64,000 nt of DNA from Clostridium pasteurianum (GCF_001705235.1 NZ_MCGV01000001.1:2604001-2668000), one strand, 5' to 3'. Shown: positions 43,723 to 54,110, counted from the first letter of the stretch. Numbers and translations: made by a program. The notes: generated by a model from the sequence alone, not told the origin.

Positions 43723-44444
43723 TCATTTAAATATTCTTCTAAAGTAATGTTTTTAGTCATGATTGTATTAGATGCTGGTAAACCAACAAATCGTACATGC
43801 CATGGCTCAAAATTGTATTTTGTAATATTTTCTTTGTCTTTAGGGTATCGTATTATAAAACCATATTTTCCGCAGTTTTGTTGAAGCCATTTGTAAGACT
43901 TTGTATTCACAAAACCATCATCTAGGGAAGTATACTCAGTTGATAATAAGTCCATTGCAAGACCTGTTTGATGTTCACTAGTTCCTGGTTCAGCTACGTA
44001 TTTGTCAGCCTCAGCTTTTCCGTCCCTTTTAACTTTTTCTGTGTAAAGTTTTTGCTGATAATTGTAATCTCTGTATCCAGACACAGCTAAAAGTGTAAAT
44101 CCATCCTTTGAAGCTGCATTAAACATATTTTCAAGTGCTGTGGCAGCCTCTCCTTCCATTTGCCTTACGTTTGGAGCTGCATAGCTTATGAATTTTACGT
44201 TTGGAACTCTTAGGTTTTGTGGTACGTAGTTCCCTGATAGTTTACTTTGCTTATTTACAATTAATATATTTTGTCTTTTTACTATTTTAGCTTTTTGTTT
44301 TTTAGATACACTGGGCTTTTTTTTCGTTTTACCAATTTGAGTTTTAGTATTTGCTATTTTTTTACTTGCTTGATTGTTATATATAATAATAGTTGAAGCC
44401 AATATTGTACTGATAAGTACAAGTGACAATATTAATTTTTTCAT
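43695..44444 (-). CDS. D-alanyl-D-alanine carboxypeptidase, VanY type
   Basis: 249 residues. N-terminal membrane anchor or signal (about residues 4-22), a Lys/Gln-rich stalk (to about 65), then a VanY/LAS peptidase: G-T-S-E-H-Q-T-G-L-A-M-D near residue 155 (His and Asp zinc ligands) and F-E-P-W-H-V-R-F near residue 218. It trims D-Ala from the cell-wall stem peptide outside the membrane. The last nine residues are encoded by an inverted repeat and differ in composition. There is no van cluster. Confidence 0.88.
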   Translation of the reverse strand: MKKLILSLVLISTILASTIIIYNNQASKKIANTKTQIGKTKKKPSVSKKQKAKIVKRQNILIVNKQSKLSGNYVPQNLRVPNVKFISYAAPNVRQMEGEAATALENMFNAASKDGFTLLAVSGYRDYNYQQKLYTEKVKRDGKAEADKYVAEPGTSEHQTGLAMDLLSTEYTSLDDGFVNTKSYKWLQQNCGKYGFIIRYPKDKENITKYNFEPWHVRFVGLPASNTIMTKNITLEEYLNEQNNSDLEH

Positions 44445-44862
44445 ATTTTTAAAAAGCTCCCTTCATTGCATTAAAGCGGTTAAATTGCCAATAAAATGAT
44501 AACGTTTCCTACCATAGTAAACTAAAATAAGAAATTAGACATTGAATAGTATTAAATACTAGAGCTTTTTTACTATACACATAAGCTAATTTTATTAATA
44601 GTCTATTATATAATAATAGAACACTTAAATAAATATTATACATAGTGTTCAAAATTTTATATAATTAAATTATCAACATAACTCTTTTAAACATTATAAA
44701 CATAATAGTTAAAATAGTCAATAAAATTTACATATAACGATACTAATGACAATATTTTACATATAATATTAAGAAAAGCTGTCAGTAATATATGTTATAG
44801 TTAAATAATTATGATAATAATGATTAAAATTTATATAAAAATGGGTTAAGGGGTGTTTAATT
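44445..44862. other. 418-base AT-rich gap before the AraC gene
   Basis: No gene seen. TTTACATATAA occurs at 44728 and again at 44757, 29 bases apart, just upstream of the TTG start at 44863 and could be a regulator site. A Fur-like stretch near 44811 is incomplete and I do not claim it. Confidence 0.3.
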
Positions 44863-46923
44863 TTGAGAAGACAATATATAACCTATCCAGAGAAGATGCC
44901 GGTTATAATATCATATGCTAATGTAATGCGGTACCCTGTACACTGGCATAATGCTATTGAAATATTGTATGTGCTTAAGGGCAATTTTAATGTAACTATT
45001 GATTCTGATAATTATGAACTTGTTGAAAATGATATTGAAATAATAAATATAGATGAGGCACATGGAATCCGCAGTGATGATAAAGATAATAGAATTCTTG
45101 TATTTCACATAGATCCTACTTTTTTTGAGGAATATTTTAGTGATATTCAAAACATGTTTTTTTATACTAATATAACAGATGACAATGCTCAGGAAGGCGA
45201 AGAGTATGAAATTTTAAGGAAGTATTTATCTCGAGTAGTATGTGAGATTGTCCAAAAGCAGGAAGACTATGATAATAAAATAGAAGATATACTTGTTGAA
45301 ATACTTTATCACTTAATTAACAATTTTCATTATTTAACTAGTGAGAGAGAAGAATTAAAGGATAATGAAGAACAGCTCGCAAGGTATCATCGTATAACTA
45401 AGTATATATTTAATAATTATAATGACAATATAACGCTTCAGGATATAGCCAAAAAGGAATTTTTAAGTACACATTATTTATCACATGAAATTAAGGATAC
45501 CACAGGATATAGTTTTACTGACTTGCTCAATTTAACTAGGGTGGATGAAGCGTTAAAGTTTCTTTTGGATACGGATAAAACTATAACTGAAATTTCAGAA
45601 GAGGTCGGTTTTTCTCATGTAAGATACTTTAATAAGCATTTTAAAATTCACTTTAAATGTTCACCTAATCAGTTTAGAAAAAAGTATAAAGCAGATGAGG
45701 AAACTTATGAAAAGCAAAAGAAGATTACATATCTAAAGATTGAAGATAGTGTAGATAAAATAGTTAATTATCTTGAGGATTATGATAGGTTTAATTATGA
45801 AGAGAAAATAACTAAGATATACATAAATATGGCAGAAGACATGGGCGAATTTCACAAAAGCTTTAAAGATATAATTGATATAGGCGATGCATTTGAGCTT
45901 CTTATAGAGGACAATCGGGATATACTTGAAATGATTCAAAGTGAAATAGGATTTAAGTATGTGAGAATTTTGAATGTAATAAGTATTGATATGGGTATAT
46001 TTCCTGGCTCTGAATTCTATAACTGGAATAGAGCAAGTGACGTATTTGAATTTTTAGATTATGTGGGTATAAGTGCAATTATAGTTTTAGATGATAGGGA
46101 ATTTACAGAAGATCAGTTTATTGTAGCATTAAAATCTCTTATAAATTATTTTACTGAAGTGGATACGGTTAATATAAATTCTTTTAAATTTCAATTTGCA
46201 GCGTCAATGGAGGTTAGTACACGGGAAAAGATAAAAAAACTCTTAGGGGATTACGAACTTGAAGCGATGGAAGATGTTTTTTACTATAATGATAGTACAA
46301 ATTTTATTTATGATACTGCATATATGATTCCGTTTATAATTTACAACAGTATGAATAGCAAACAAAATAATTTTTTGAGAGCATTTGATGTTTTAGATAA
46401 GCAAGTTAAGCTTACAAATGAAGTATTTTTTGGATATCCCGGGCTTGTAAATGATAAAGGTATAAAAAAACCATCGTATTATGCTTGTTATCTTATGAAT
46501 AAATTAGGGGACACTTTTGTGTGTAAGGGAGATGGATATGTAGTAACTAAAAGTGAAGATGAATATCAAATTTTATTGTACAGTTACTATGAAGGTATAG
46601 ATACACTGAATGTATTTGATAACTTTTCAAAGTTTAAAGGCAGGAAGAATGTAACTGAAAAGAAGATATCCTTAAATATAGTTAATATACCATCATCTAT
46701 AAGGATAGTAATGTATAAAATAAATGAAAGTATGGGTTCATCCTACAATTATTGGGTTGATATGGGTAAACCTAAGAGATTGAACAAGGAGGAAAAAGAA
46801 ATACTACATAAAGCTGCTTTTCCGAGGATATACTTTAAAAAAATTAAAAAAAGTACAATATTCAATATAAGAACTACACTTGAAGGTTATGGTGCTGTGC
46901 TTATTTTAATAAAAGAGGTATAA
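44863..46923 (+). CDS. AraC-family regulator with glycosidase-like C-terminal domain
   Basis: 686 residues. A cupin sensor (1-130, with P-V-H-W-H-N-A-I-E-I-L-Y), a double helix-turn-helix AraC domain (about 175-275, with S-L or S-T-H-Y-L-S and V-G-F-S-H-V-R-Y-F-N-K-H-F), then a long GH39-like TIM-barrel tail (about 330-686). The usual Asn-Glu acid/base and nucleophile signature of the clan is not evident in the tail, so it may sense a sugar without cleaving it. The start is TTG after AAGGGGTG. 152 bases before the MATE gene in the same direction. Confidence 0.8.
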   Translation: MRRQYITYPEKMPVIISYANVMRYPVHWHNAIEILYVLKGNFNVTIDSDNYELVENDIEIINIDEAHGIRSDDKDNRILVFHIDPTFFEEYFSDIQNMFFYTNITDDNAQEGEEYEILRKYLSRVVCEIVQKQEDYDNKIEDILVEILYHLINNFHYLTSEREELKDNEEQLARYHRITKYIFNNYNDNITLQDIAKKEFLSTHYLSHEIKDTTGYSFTDLLNLTRVDEALKFLLDTDKTITEISEEVGFSHVRYFNKHFKIHFKCSPNQFRKKYKADEETYEKQKKITYLKIEDSVDKIVNYLEDYDRFNYEEKITKIYINMAEDMGEFHKSFKDIIDIGDAFELLIEDNRDILEMIQSEIGFKYVRILNVISIDMGIFPGSEFYNWNRASDVFEFLDYVGISAIIVLDDREFTEDQFIVALKSLINYFTEVDTVNINSFKFQFAASMEVSTREKIKKLLGDYELEAMEDVFYYNDSTNFIYDTAYMIPFIIYNSMNSKQNNFLRAFDVLDKQVKLTNEVFFGYPGLVNDKGIKKPSYYACYLMNKLGDTFVCKGDGYVVTKSEDEYQILLYSYYEGIDTLNVFDNFSKFKGRKNVTEKKISLNIVNIPSSIRIVMYKINESMGSSYNYWVDMGKPKRLNKEEKEILHKAAFPRIYFKKIKKSTIFNIRTTLEGYGAVLILIKEV

Positions 46924-47075
46924 AAAAATCATAAATTTGGTTTAATATGTGTTTATCATAGATTATAAATTTTAGTGGTATAACATATTGGTACATTTAA
47001 ATCAGCATTTTAGTTGATGAAAGTCACCTCATATAAATATTATAATTTAATTGTAGGAAAGATTGAGGTGATAAA

Positions 47076-48461
47076 ATGACTTTAGACAATAGGGCTTTAT
47101 CAAATGGAAGTCCATCGAGATTGCTCTTTAAGTTTGCTGTTCCTGCGATATTCTCTCTTTTTGTAAATGAAATGTATAATATGGTAGATACAGTTTTTGC
47201 GGGTAGGTATATAGGAGAAAATGCTATAGGAGCTATGACAATAGCATTCCCAATTCAAAAGCTCATAATAGCTATTGGACTTTTAATAGCAGCTGGAGCT
47301 TCTACGTATTCAGCGAGAGTTATAGGAGAAAAGAACTTTAAAGAATTAAAGAAAATAGTTATCAATTCATTTTTTCTAACTATAATTTCTATTATCATAA
47401 TCTCATGTATAATATTTGTTTTTAAGAAAAATATAATATATTCATTGGGAGCGAGTAGTATTACTTATACTATGACAGATCAGTACGTATCCATTATACT
47501 ATTTGGTGGAATTTTCCTCTGTTTAGCAGCTGTTTTATCGTATATTATGGTTTCACTTGGTAAAACTAAAATTTTGCTTTACACAAATACTATTGGTGTA
47601 ATATTAAATATAATTTTTAATTATGTTTTTGTAATACAATTTCATATGGGTATACGTGGAAGTGGTATATCTACGGTAATATCGCAGATCGTTGCATTTT
47701 CTTTTGCAGCAGTAGAATTCTTTAAGATGAATAAAAAACAGAATTTTATGTTTTTTAAGAATATTAATTCAAACATAATAAGCGGAAGTATTTTGAAAGA
47801 AATAACAGTGGTTGGTTTCTCTACTTTTATAATAGAAATTGCGGATGCAGTTGTATCGGCTGTGCTTAATAATGTGCTTTATGCTGGAGGCGGCGATTCT
47901 GCCATAATCATGCTTGGGGTTATAACGAGAGTATCCATGTTTATGTTTATAACAATAATAGGAATAAGTTCAGGCATGCAGCCTATAATAGGGTATAATT
48001 TTGGAGCTTGTAGATACGATAAGATGAAGGAAATTTTAAAGTTTTCACTTAAGACGGTAATAATAGTTTCAGCAGTTGCCTGGATAGGATTCATATTAGG
48101 CGCAAATGTTATAATTGGATTTTTCTTAAAAGATGCTGCACTTGTACACAATACAGCTTCAGCATTTAGAGTAGTTATATCAATGCTTCCACTGCTTGGA
48201 GTGTATTATGTTACAATATACTATTATCAAGCAATAGGAGAGGCAAAAATAAGTTTTATATTGTCTATTTATAGAGAACTTATTATACTAATTCCGCTGT
48301 CAGTAATTTTATTTAATGCTATAGGAATGAAAGGCGTATTTATAGCTTATCCTGTAACTGATACAATTGTTATTTTAACGTCTATGTATTTTATAAAAAG
48401 AGCATTCAAAGAGGAATTTCAGGATGGCAAATTACCAGAAAGAGTTGGTGCAAGAGCATAG
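47076..48461 (+). CDS. MATE-family multidrug efflux pump
   Basis: 461 residues with 12 membrane helices in two homologous halves, and the MATE motifs P-A-I-F-S-L-F-V-N-E-M-Y-N-M-V-D-T in helix 1 and the A-N-V-I region in the C-half. It expels cationic compounds with Na+ or H+. Start after TTGAGGTGATA. It is not evidently linked to the riboswitch-like leader at 11758. It may be co-transcribed with the AraC gene. Confidence 0.88.
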   Translation: MTLDNRALSNGSPSRLLFKFAVPAIFSLFVNEMYNMVDTVFAGRYIGENAIGAMTIAFPIQKLIIAIGLLIAAGASTYSARVIGEKNFKELKKIVINSFFLTIISIIIISCIIFVFKKNIIYSLGASSITYTMTDQYVSIILFGGIFLCLAAVLSYIMVSLGKTKILLYTNTIGVILNIIFNYVFVIQFHMGIRGSGISTVISQIVAFSFAAVEFFKMNKKQNFMFFKNINSNIISGSILKEITVVGFSTFIIEIADAVVSAVLNNVLYAGGGDSAIIMLGVITRVSMFMFITIIGISSGMQPIIGYNFGACRYDKMKEILKFSLKTVIIVSAVAWIGFILGANVIIGFFLKDAALVHNTASAFRVVISMLPLLGVYYVTIYYYQAIGEAKISFILSIYRELIILIPLSVILFNAIGMKGVFIAYPVTDTIVILTSMYFIKRAFKEEFQDGKLPERVGARA

Positions 48462-48556
48462 CAGACTATGGATTCTGTATAAAAATTTACATCAGACTTA
48501 AGAGTAGGATTAATTATATTCTACTTGGTGTATTATTATAAAACTCCACGCTATCC

Positions 48557-48795
48557 AAAATTCCGTAGGCACGGAGGAATTTTTACCTTGCTTTTATTTT
48601 ATAAGCGAAGTAACAATGCTGAAGGAACGATTTAAAAAAATTCTAATAAATCTTGATGAAAAAATCGTAAAATACTTAGTTATTTCAATTTGTCTGAGCT
48701 TCTTTTTAGCGAGTTATTGAAATATCTTAGTATTTTACGACTTTTTTTATCTTAGATTTATAGAATTTTTTTAATGTGACGAAGCATTGTTACTT
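48557..48795. repeat. Long inverted repeat, family R1 (copy c, inverted)
   Basis: The reverse complement of copy a: tail AAAATTCCGTAGGCACGGAG first, then the hairpin with ATCGTAAAATACTTAGT..CAATTTG and its complement. The last bases, GAAGCATTGTTAC (48781 on), contain the stop codon (48790-48792) of the minus-strand permease. The rest of the gap 48462-48556 has no gene. Confidence 0.85.
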
Positions 48796-50013
48796 GGCGA
48801 CCTTCAGGGTACCAAGCCCTAATATGAAAAATACAGCTGCAAAAATTAAAAGAATAAGTGATGGTGTGTAAACTGCACTTATGCTTGAGCTTCTTGTGAT
48901 TAAATCTGTAGTTCCCTTAATAATCCATGTTTGTGGAACAAAATTTGAAACCTTCAGCATAGTGTCAGACATTATATCCCTTGGCCACATGCAGCCAGCA
49001 ATTAAACTAGTTGGGATTACAATTATAGGCATAAGAGTTGAAAGCTGTTTCTTTGATTTTACGAAAGCTGAAAGTGCAGTTCCAAGCCCAATTGCTGCAA
49101 GTAAAAATGATGAAAACAAGATAACTATACCAAGAGGCGAATTTCCCCAATTTAAGTTAAATACATATTTACTAAATAAAATTAGTATGCCAACTTGAAG
49201 CCATCCAATTATAAAATTGCCAAAGATATATCCAAGCATAATAGTACTATTTCTTGTAGGAGTGGATTCAGTTCGTGCCCAGGTTCCGAAATCTTTTTCT
49301 TCAAGTATTGATCCTGCACCAAGGCTTACAAAGAATGTAATGAACATTATTATTATTCCTATTGCAGTGGTGGACAGTTGGTCTTTTGCATGAGATTCAT
49401 TTTTTTGAAGCGTATTTATACTGTAAGTATTTTTGGGTATTTTTATATTTTTTAAATAGTCCTTTTCAATGCTATTTTCAATTTCAGTTTTTTTAGATTC
49501 ATTAATTAGTTTCATCGATGTTAATAAGCTAGATGAAGCTTTTTCAGCATTTATTCCAGTGGAAAGCTGCTGAACATAGTTTTTAACTATTATACCAAAG
49601 GATGAGGTGTTTTCATTATCTTGAAGTTTTATTACATCAATATCTGTAGTTTTACCACTTTTTATAGATGATGAGAAGTCCTTTGGAATTATAAAGCTCA
49701 TTGATAGTTTCCCATTTTCAACGTCTTCACGTGATTTTGAATAGCTGCCTTCCGTTACATCAAAGTATCTATCATTTTTCATCATATTTATAAGCAGCTT
49801 TGAATATTTACCAGTATCTCTATTTACGATTCCTACAGGATACTTTATGTCTTTATTGCTGCTGTAATTTCCAAAACCTATAGCCAAAATTGTAACAAAA
49901 ATTATTGGTGTTAAGATTATTGATGCAAGCGATATCTTATCTTTGGTAAGTAGCTTTAGCTTTAATAATCCTATATAAATAAATTTTCTCATGCAGATCA
50001 CATCCTTAATCAA
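48790..50013 (-). CDS. ABC-2 type permease, second subunit
   Basis: 407 residues, six membrane segments: one at about 18-40, then a large extracytoplasmic domain (45-215), then five helices (215-400). This is the YhgE/DrrB-like ABC-2 layout. Its stop codon lies within the repeat element at 48557-48795. Overlaps the first permease by eight bases. It forms an exporter with the ATPase at 51209; antibiotic or lipid efflux is probable. Confidence 0.85.
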   Translation of the reverse strand: MIKDVICMRKFIYIGLLKLKLLTKDKISLASIILTPIIFVTILAIGFGNYSSNKDIKYPVGIVNRDTGKYSKLLINMMKNDRYFDVTEGSYSKSREDVENGKLSMSFIIPKDFSSSIKSGKTTDIDVIKLQDNENTSSFGIIVKNYVQQLSTGINAEKASSSLLTSMKLINESKKTEIENSIEKDYLKNIKIPKNTYSINTLQKNESHAKDQLSTTAIGIIIMFITFFVSLGAGSILEEKDFGTWARTESTPTRNSTIMLGYIFGNFIIGWLQVGILILFSKYVFNLNWGNSPLGIVILFSSFLLAAIGLGTALSAFVKSKKQLSTLMPIIVIPTSLIAGCMWPRDIMSDTMLKVSNFVPQTWIIKGTTDLITRSSSISAVYTPSLILLIFAAVFFILGLGTLKVAK

Positions 50014-51208
50014 ATTTAAATTTAAATGTACCGCAAAGTAAAAGTAAACTTCCGATAACTACTAAAACTATAGATGGGGTAATAATGGAACTAATGCTGC
50101 TTCCCATCATTAAACTCAGATAACCTCTAAGGGCCCAGTTATTTAATACAAATTTTGATGCAGTTTGCATAATCTCAGGCATTTGTGATAGGGGATACAT
50201 ACTTCCGCCTATAAAAGACATAACCATAATTATAACGGAACTGGTTAGAGAAACAGACTTTGCAGTTTTAAATATTAAAGATAAGAATATTGAGAATCCA
50301 CAGGATGCAAATATCATTGCAAGCGATAGTATTATAAGTCCAGATAGTGAATTCCCCCAGTCAACGTTAAAGGCTATTTTAGTGAAAGAGATAAGTATAA
50401 TAACATCAAAAATTCCTAGAAAAAATACGCCGAGAACTTTGCCACAGAATATTTGAAGCTTTGATGCAGTAGTGGTAAATAATTTTTTCAAAGTGCCATC
50501 TTCTCTTTCTTCAAGCATTGAGGTTGTGCCGAGACTTGCTACAAATAGAATGTACATTGCGAGCATTGCAGCAGAATAATACTGCATAGCAGAAAGTTTA
50601 TTCTTGGCTTTTAAAGAACTTTCGGTGAGGGTGGGACTGTTATTTTTAGTCTGAGTTATAAGTTTATTTATTATCATGTGACCATCTAATTTATAATTTT
50701 TAAGCTGTCCATTTGAGGCTTTAACGGCTGCTTCAACAGAAGAAACGTCAGCTGTATAACTTTTTACAAAGCTTTCTACGATTTTAGAATCAACAGTGTC
50801 TCCAGGGTCAGAGTAAATTTTTATGCTGGTTTTTTTGCCAGATGTAATATTTTTAGAGTATTCTTTAGGAATAACTATAAGTACAGGCAATTGTCCATTT
50901 TTAATTTTATCTTTTGCAGAAGCTTCGTCCATTTTCTTATAGTTTATCATTTTACTAACTTCTTTTGATTTTAAAATGTTTTTTAATTCTTTTGAATATG
51001 TCCCGTTGTCATTATCAGCCACAGCAACATCAAATTTATTAATTGTTACATTTGTGCTTTTAAATTCATTGCTAAGTCCAAGACCAAGAACAAATATTAA
51101 AACAATGGGCATTAGTACAATAAGTGTCATAGATTTTTTATCTTTTAAAGTGATGAATAGATCTTTAAAACTTATATATAAGATTTTCATTTTATAAGCT
51201 CCTTTCAA
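50006..51208 (-). CDS. ABC-2 type permease, first subunit
   Basis: 400 residues, with the same layout as its partner: a first helix, a large external domain (about 40-210), and five C-terminal helices (about 215-395). The ABC-2 consensus L-P-I-V-L-I-F-V-L-G-L-G follows the N-terminus. It is directly behind the ATPase gene (one base apart). Heterodimeric ABC-2 exporters of this kind are frequent beside NarL-type two-component systems. Confidence 0.85.
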   Translation of the reverse strand: MKGAYKMKILYISFKDLFITLKDKKSMTLIVLMPIVLIFVLGLGLSNEFKSTNVTINKFDVAVADNDNGTYSKELKNILKSKEVSKMINYKKMDEASAKDKIKNGQLPVLIVIPKEYSKNITSGKKTSIKIYSDPGDTVDSKIVESFVKSYTADVSSVEAAVKASNGQLKNYKLDGHMIINKLITQTKNNSPTLTESSLKAKNKLSAMQYYSAAMLAMYILFVASLGTTSMLEEREDGTLKKLFTTTASKLQIFCGKVLGVFFLGIFDVIILISFTKIAFNVDWGNSLSGLIILSLAMIFASCGFSIFLSLIFKTAKSVSLTSSVIIMVMSFIGGSMYPLSQMPEIMQTASKFVLNNWALRGYLSLMMGSSISSIITPSIVLVVIGSLLLLCGTFKFKFD

Positions 51209-52144
51209 TTAGTCTCTTAATGCTCTTCCGGTAAGATTTAAGAACACGCTTTCAAGATTAGGTTCATCTATTTTAATGGAAAGTATTTTGACATCCATTT
51301 TTGAAAAGAGTTCAAGCACAATTGACAAAATGTTTTTACTGCTAGATGAATTTATTATCATTTTAGTGTCATTTACATCTAAACTTTTTATACCAGGAAT
51401 TTTTCTCGCCTTTTCTAAAACTGAAGAACTCACCTGTGACAGTTCAATTTCTATTTTGTCCTGCTTAATAACTGATTTTTTTAGTTCTTCTTTGCTGCCC
51501 ATTGCAATGAGCTTTCCATGATCTACTATTCCTATTCTTGTGCAGAGATATTCAATTTCTTCCATGTAGTGACTTGTATATATTATTGTCATTCCCTCTG
51601 AATTAAGTCTTTTAACGCTTTCAAGTATATGGTTTCTAGATTGGGGATCAATTCCAACTGTTGGTTCATCCATTATTAGTATTTGCGGATGATGCAGAAG
51701 AGCTGCAGCTATATTAATCCTTCTTTTCATACCGCCAGAATAGCTTTTAATAGTTTCATTTTTTCTATCTTCAAGGCCAGCTATTTCAAGAACTTCTGAA
51801 ACTCTTTCTTTTAATAATTTACCAGATAGGTTATACATTCTTCCCCAGAAATAAAGATTTTCTTTGGCAGTAAGAGTTGGATAAAGAGCGATGTCCTGAG
51901 GAACAAGTCCTATAGCTTTTTTTGCGAGCATTGGATATTTAGAAGTGTCTTTACCATCAATTAGGATCTTACCATCGGTTGGTTTTAAAAGGCCAGACAA
52001 CATAGATATGGTTGTTGATTTTCCAGCACCATTTGGTCCAAGGAGTCCAAATACTTCTCCTTTATTTATTTCAAAGCTTATTCCATTAACGGCAGTGTTT
52101 TTATCGTATTTTTTAACTAGATTTTCTATTTTAATAAGGCACAT
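51209..52144 (-). CDS. ABC transporter ATPase (DrrA/CcmA-like)
   Basis: 311 residues. G-P-N-G-A-G-K-S-T (about residues 36-44), S-Y-S-G-G-M-K-R-R (signature), L-I-M-D-E-P-T-V-G-I-D-P (Walker B). A C-terminal extension of about 90 residues ends in the L-E-S-V-F-L-N-L-T-G-R-A-L motif typical of drug-export ATPases. Its start is 105 bases from the response regulator's end, across a terminator, so the exporter may be a separate transcript under its control. Confidence 0.88.
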   Translation of the reverse strand: MCLIKIENLVKKYDKNTAVNGISFEINKGEVFGLLGPNGAGKSTTISMLSGLLKPTDGKILIDGKDTSKYPMLAKKAIGLVPQDIALYPTLTAKENLYFWGRMYNLSGKLLKERVSEVLEIAGLEDRKNETIKSYSGGMKRRINIAAALLHHPQILIMDEPTVGIDPQSRNHILESVKRLNSEGMTIIYTSHYMEEIEYLCTRIGIVDHGKLIAMGSKEELKKSVIKQDKIEIELSQVSSSVLEKARKIPGIKSLDVNDTKMIINSSSSKNILSIVLELFSKMDVKILSIKIDEPNLESVFLNLTGRALRD

Positions 52145-52232
52145 TTATATCAATCCTTTCTTTACTATGATTAAAGTATACATTCAGCTAGGAATTTTTA
52201 AATGTGCTAAAATACCTATTTTAAGGTCACAA

Positions 52233-52270
52233 AAAAACCATGACCTTTTTCATATTAGGTCATGGTTTTT
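52233..52270 (-). terminator. Terminator overlapping the response regulator stop
   Basis: AAAAACCATGACCT pairs with AGGTCATGGTTTTT. On the minus strand the T-run follows the hairpin. The stem contains the last codons and stop of the response regulator gene. Confidence 0.8.
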
Positions 52271-52900
52271 TACATAAAGTGCTATTTGAGTTCTATCTCT
52301 TAAGTAAAGTTTGCTAAGTATATTTGTTACGTGATTTTTTACGGTTCCCTCGGAAATGAACAAAACTTTTGCTATTTCTTTGTTTGTGTTACCATTTGCA
52401 ATGAGTTTCGCAATTTCAGTTTCTCTTCCTGTAAGTTCCTCAGTAATTTTAGACTCAACTTTTTTGGATTGGCTGCCGTTTCCAAGTCCAGTTACAATTT
52501 TAGCAGCCACTGCAGGATCAATAAGGACGCCTCCATTTACAATTGTTCTTATTGAATCAGCAAGTTTATCAGATTCTACATCTTTTAGCAGATAACCTTT
52601 TGCACCATATTTTAATGCTTCAAATATGTAGTCATCTTCAAGAAAGGTTGTCAGTATTATTATCTTAACATCAGGGTAAGCCCCACTTATTTTCTTCGTT
52701 CCCATTACTCCGTCGCACCTTGGCATTCTTATATCCATGAGAATAACGTCAGGTTTCAGCTTTTCTGTTAGGCTAAGGGCCTCATCACCATTTGCTGCAA
52801 GTCCAATGACTTCTATGTCATCTTCCATGTCTAGTATAAGTTTTAGCCCATCTCTTATTATAGATTGATCATCAGCAATTAATACTTTTATTTTATTCAT
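52250..52900 (-). CDS. NarL/LuxR-family response regulator
   Basis: 216 residues. Receiver domain with Asp56 in M-D-I-R-M-P as phospho-acceptor and Lys in L-L-K-D (near 104); C-terminal LuxR helix-turn-helix with G-R-E-T-E-I-A-K-L-I-A-N-G and E-G-T-V-K-N-H-V-T-N-I-L. Overlaps the histidine kinase gene by eight bases, so the two are one unit. The downstream ABC exporter is its likely target. The terminator within its end may separate the two. Confidence 0.92.
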   Translation of the reverse strand: MNKIKVLIADDQSIIRDGLKLILDMEDDIEVIGLAANGDEALSLTEKLKPDVILMDIRMPRCDGVMGTKKISGAYPDVKIIILTTFLEDDYIFEALKYGAKGYLLKDVESDKLADSIRTIVNGGVLIDPAVAAKIVTGLGNGSQSKKVESKITEELTGRETEIAKLIANGNTNKEIAKVLFISEGTVKNHVTNILSKLYLRDRTQIALYVKNHDLI

Positions 52901-54110
52901 TTTCTACCTCCACTGGAATGAACCCATTTATAATAAAGTTATTTTCGCCAGATACATTTAGATTTCCTCCAAGAACTTCTACTCTTTCTTGCATTGTAGT
53001 TAGGCCAATTCCTTTATTTATATTATTGCAACTTAGTCCATCATTTGAAATACAAAAGTCTACTCCAGTTTCTTTAAATGATATGTCAATATAGGCGTTA
53101 CTTGCATGTCCATACTTAGCACAGTTTGTTAGAGCTTCCTGCACAGCCCTAAAAATTGTAACTTCAATTGCAGGTGATAACTTGTATTGTCTTCTTGAAA
53201 TGTTAAAATGGACTGCAATGCCAGTACTTTTTTCGTAGTCACTTATTAAACTTTTAATTGCATTAATTCCAGTAAGCTTATCAGTTGATTTTATTGATCT
53301 AACAGATTTTCTAACTTCACTAAGTGAATAGCGGGCAAGCTCTTGTGCCTTTTTTAATTCCACCTTTGTTTTATTAATGTCTTTATCTATAAGTTTATTG
53401 CATATGTCTACTTCCATAATTAGAGCTGTAAGGCTGTGTCCTATTGTATCGTGTATTTCTCCGGCGAGTCTATTTCGCTCGTTTAGAACTGAAACTTCTT
53501 CTACCTTTTTTGAATAATCTTTAAGTTTTTTATTTGCAGTTTCAAGGTCTTCTTTTGATTCTTTTAGTTCAGAATATAAAAGTTGCATCTTATCTTTCAT
53601 TAAAATTGTTGTTTTTAAAAGGTATGACGCACAAGCAAAGAAAGTTAGCGCAAGTAAGTAAGCTAAAATATCTGAAAAAGTAGCCTGAAAGGATAAATTT
53701 TTATCTCCGAAACATGTGACTAAGCTTAAAGTAAAGTATGGTAGTATTGAAACTAAAATAGCTTTTTTTAAACTTAAAAATAGAAATATATCAACTACTG
53801 ATATAAATATAAGCACAAATGTGAGGTGACAAAAATAGTAATTCGCAAATGTAATTGTTACAAGTTCAGTTATGATAGAGGGTATAAACAGGTAAGATCT
53901 ATTTAGGTAAGCTTTATTCATAAGCCTACAAGTCTTCGATACCCTTAGGGATGAGGTTATAAGTACAATTGAAAAAAGTAGTGTGAAAATAACAATAGAT
54001 TTGAGGTTATTTCCAATCATAACGATAGAGCCTATATATGTTAATATGTAAGTTAAATATCTTGATATTAATATGTATGTAAAATTTTTAAAATCTAAGA
54101 ACTTTTCCAT
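52893..54110 (-). CDS. Sensor histidine kinase (HisKA_3 family)
   Basis: 405 residues. About six membrane helices (residues 10-165) with almost no external loop, a coiled-coil linker (175-210), the HisKA_3 dimerisation helix with the phospho-His at E-I-H-D-T-I-G-H (His220), and an HATPase with N-C-A-K-Y and G-I-G-L. Such membrane-embedded kinases usually sense envelope stress or a membrane ligand. It partners with the NarL-type regulator just downstream. Confidence 0.9.
   Translation of the reverse strand: MEKFLDFKNFTYILISRYLTYILTYIGSIVMIGNNLKSIVIFTLLFSIVLITSSLRVSKTCRLMNKAYLNRSYLFIPSIITELVTITFANYYFCHLTFVLIFISVVDIFLFLSLKKAILVSILPYFTLSLVTCFGDKNLSFQATFSDILAYLLALTFFACASYLLKTTILMKDKMQLLYSELKESKEDLETANKKLKDYSKKVEEVSVLNERNRLAGEIHDTIGHSLTALIMEVDICNKLIDKDINKTKVELKKAQELARYSLSEVRKSVRSIKSTDKLTGINAIKSLISDYEKSTGIAVHFNISRRQYKLSPAIEVTIFRAVQEALTNCAKYGHASNAYIDISFKETGVDFCISNDGLSCNNINKGIGLTTMQERVEVLGGNLNVSGENNFIINGFIPVEVENE

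Noticed and set aside
39919-44444. Vancomycin resistance cluster (VanZ and VanY)
   Set aside because: No vanH, vanA/B or vanX ligase genes are present and the two genes are not linked as an operon.
44811-44828. Second Fur box before the AraC gene
   Set aside because: ATTATGATAATAATGAT lacks the second half of the 7-1-7 repeat.
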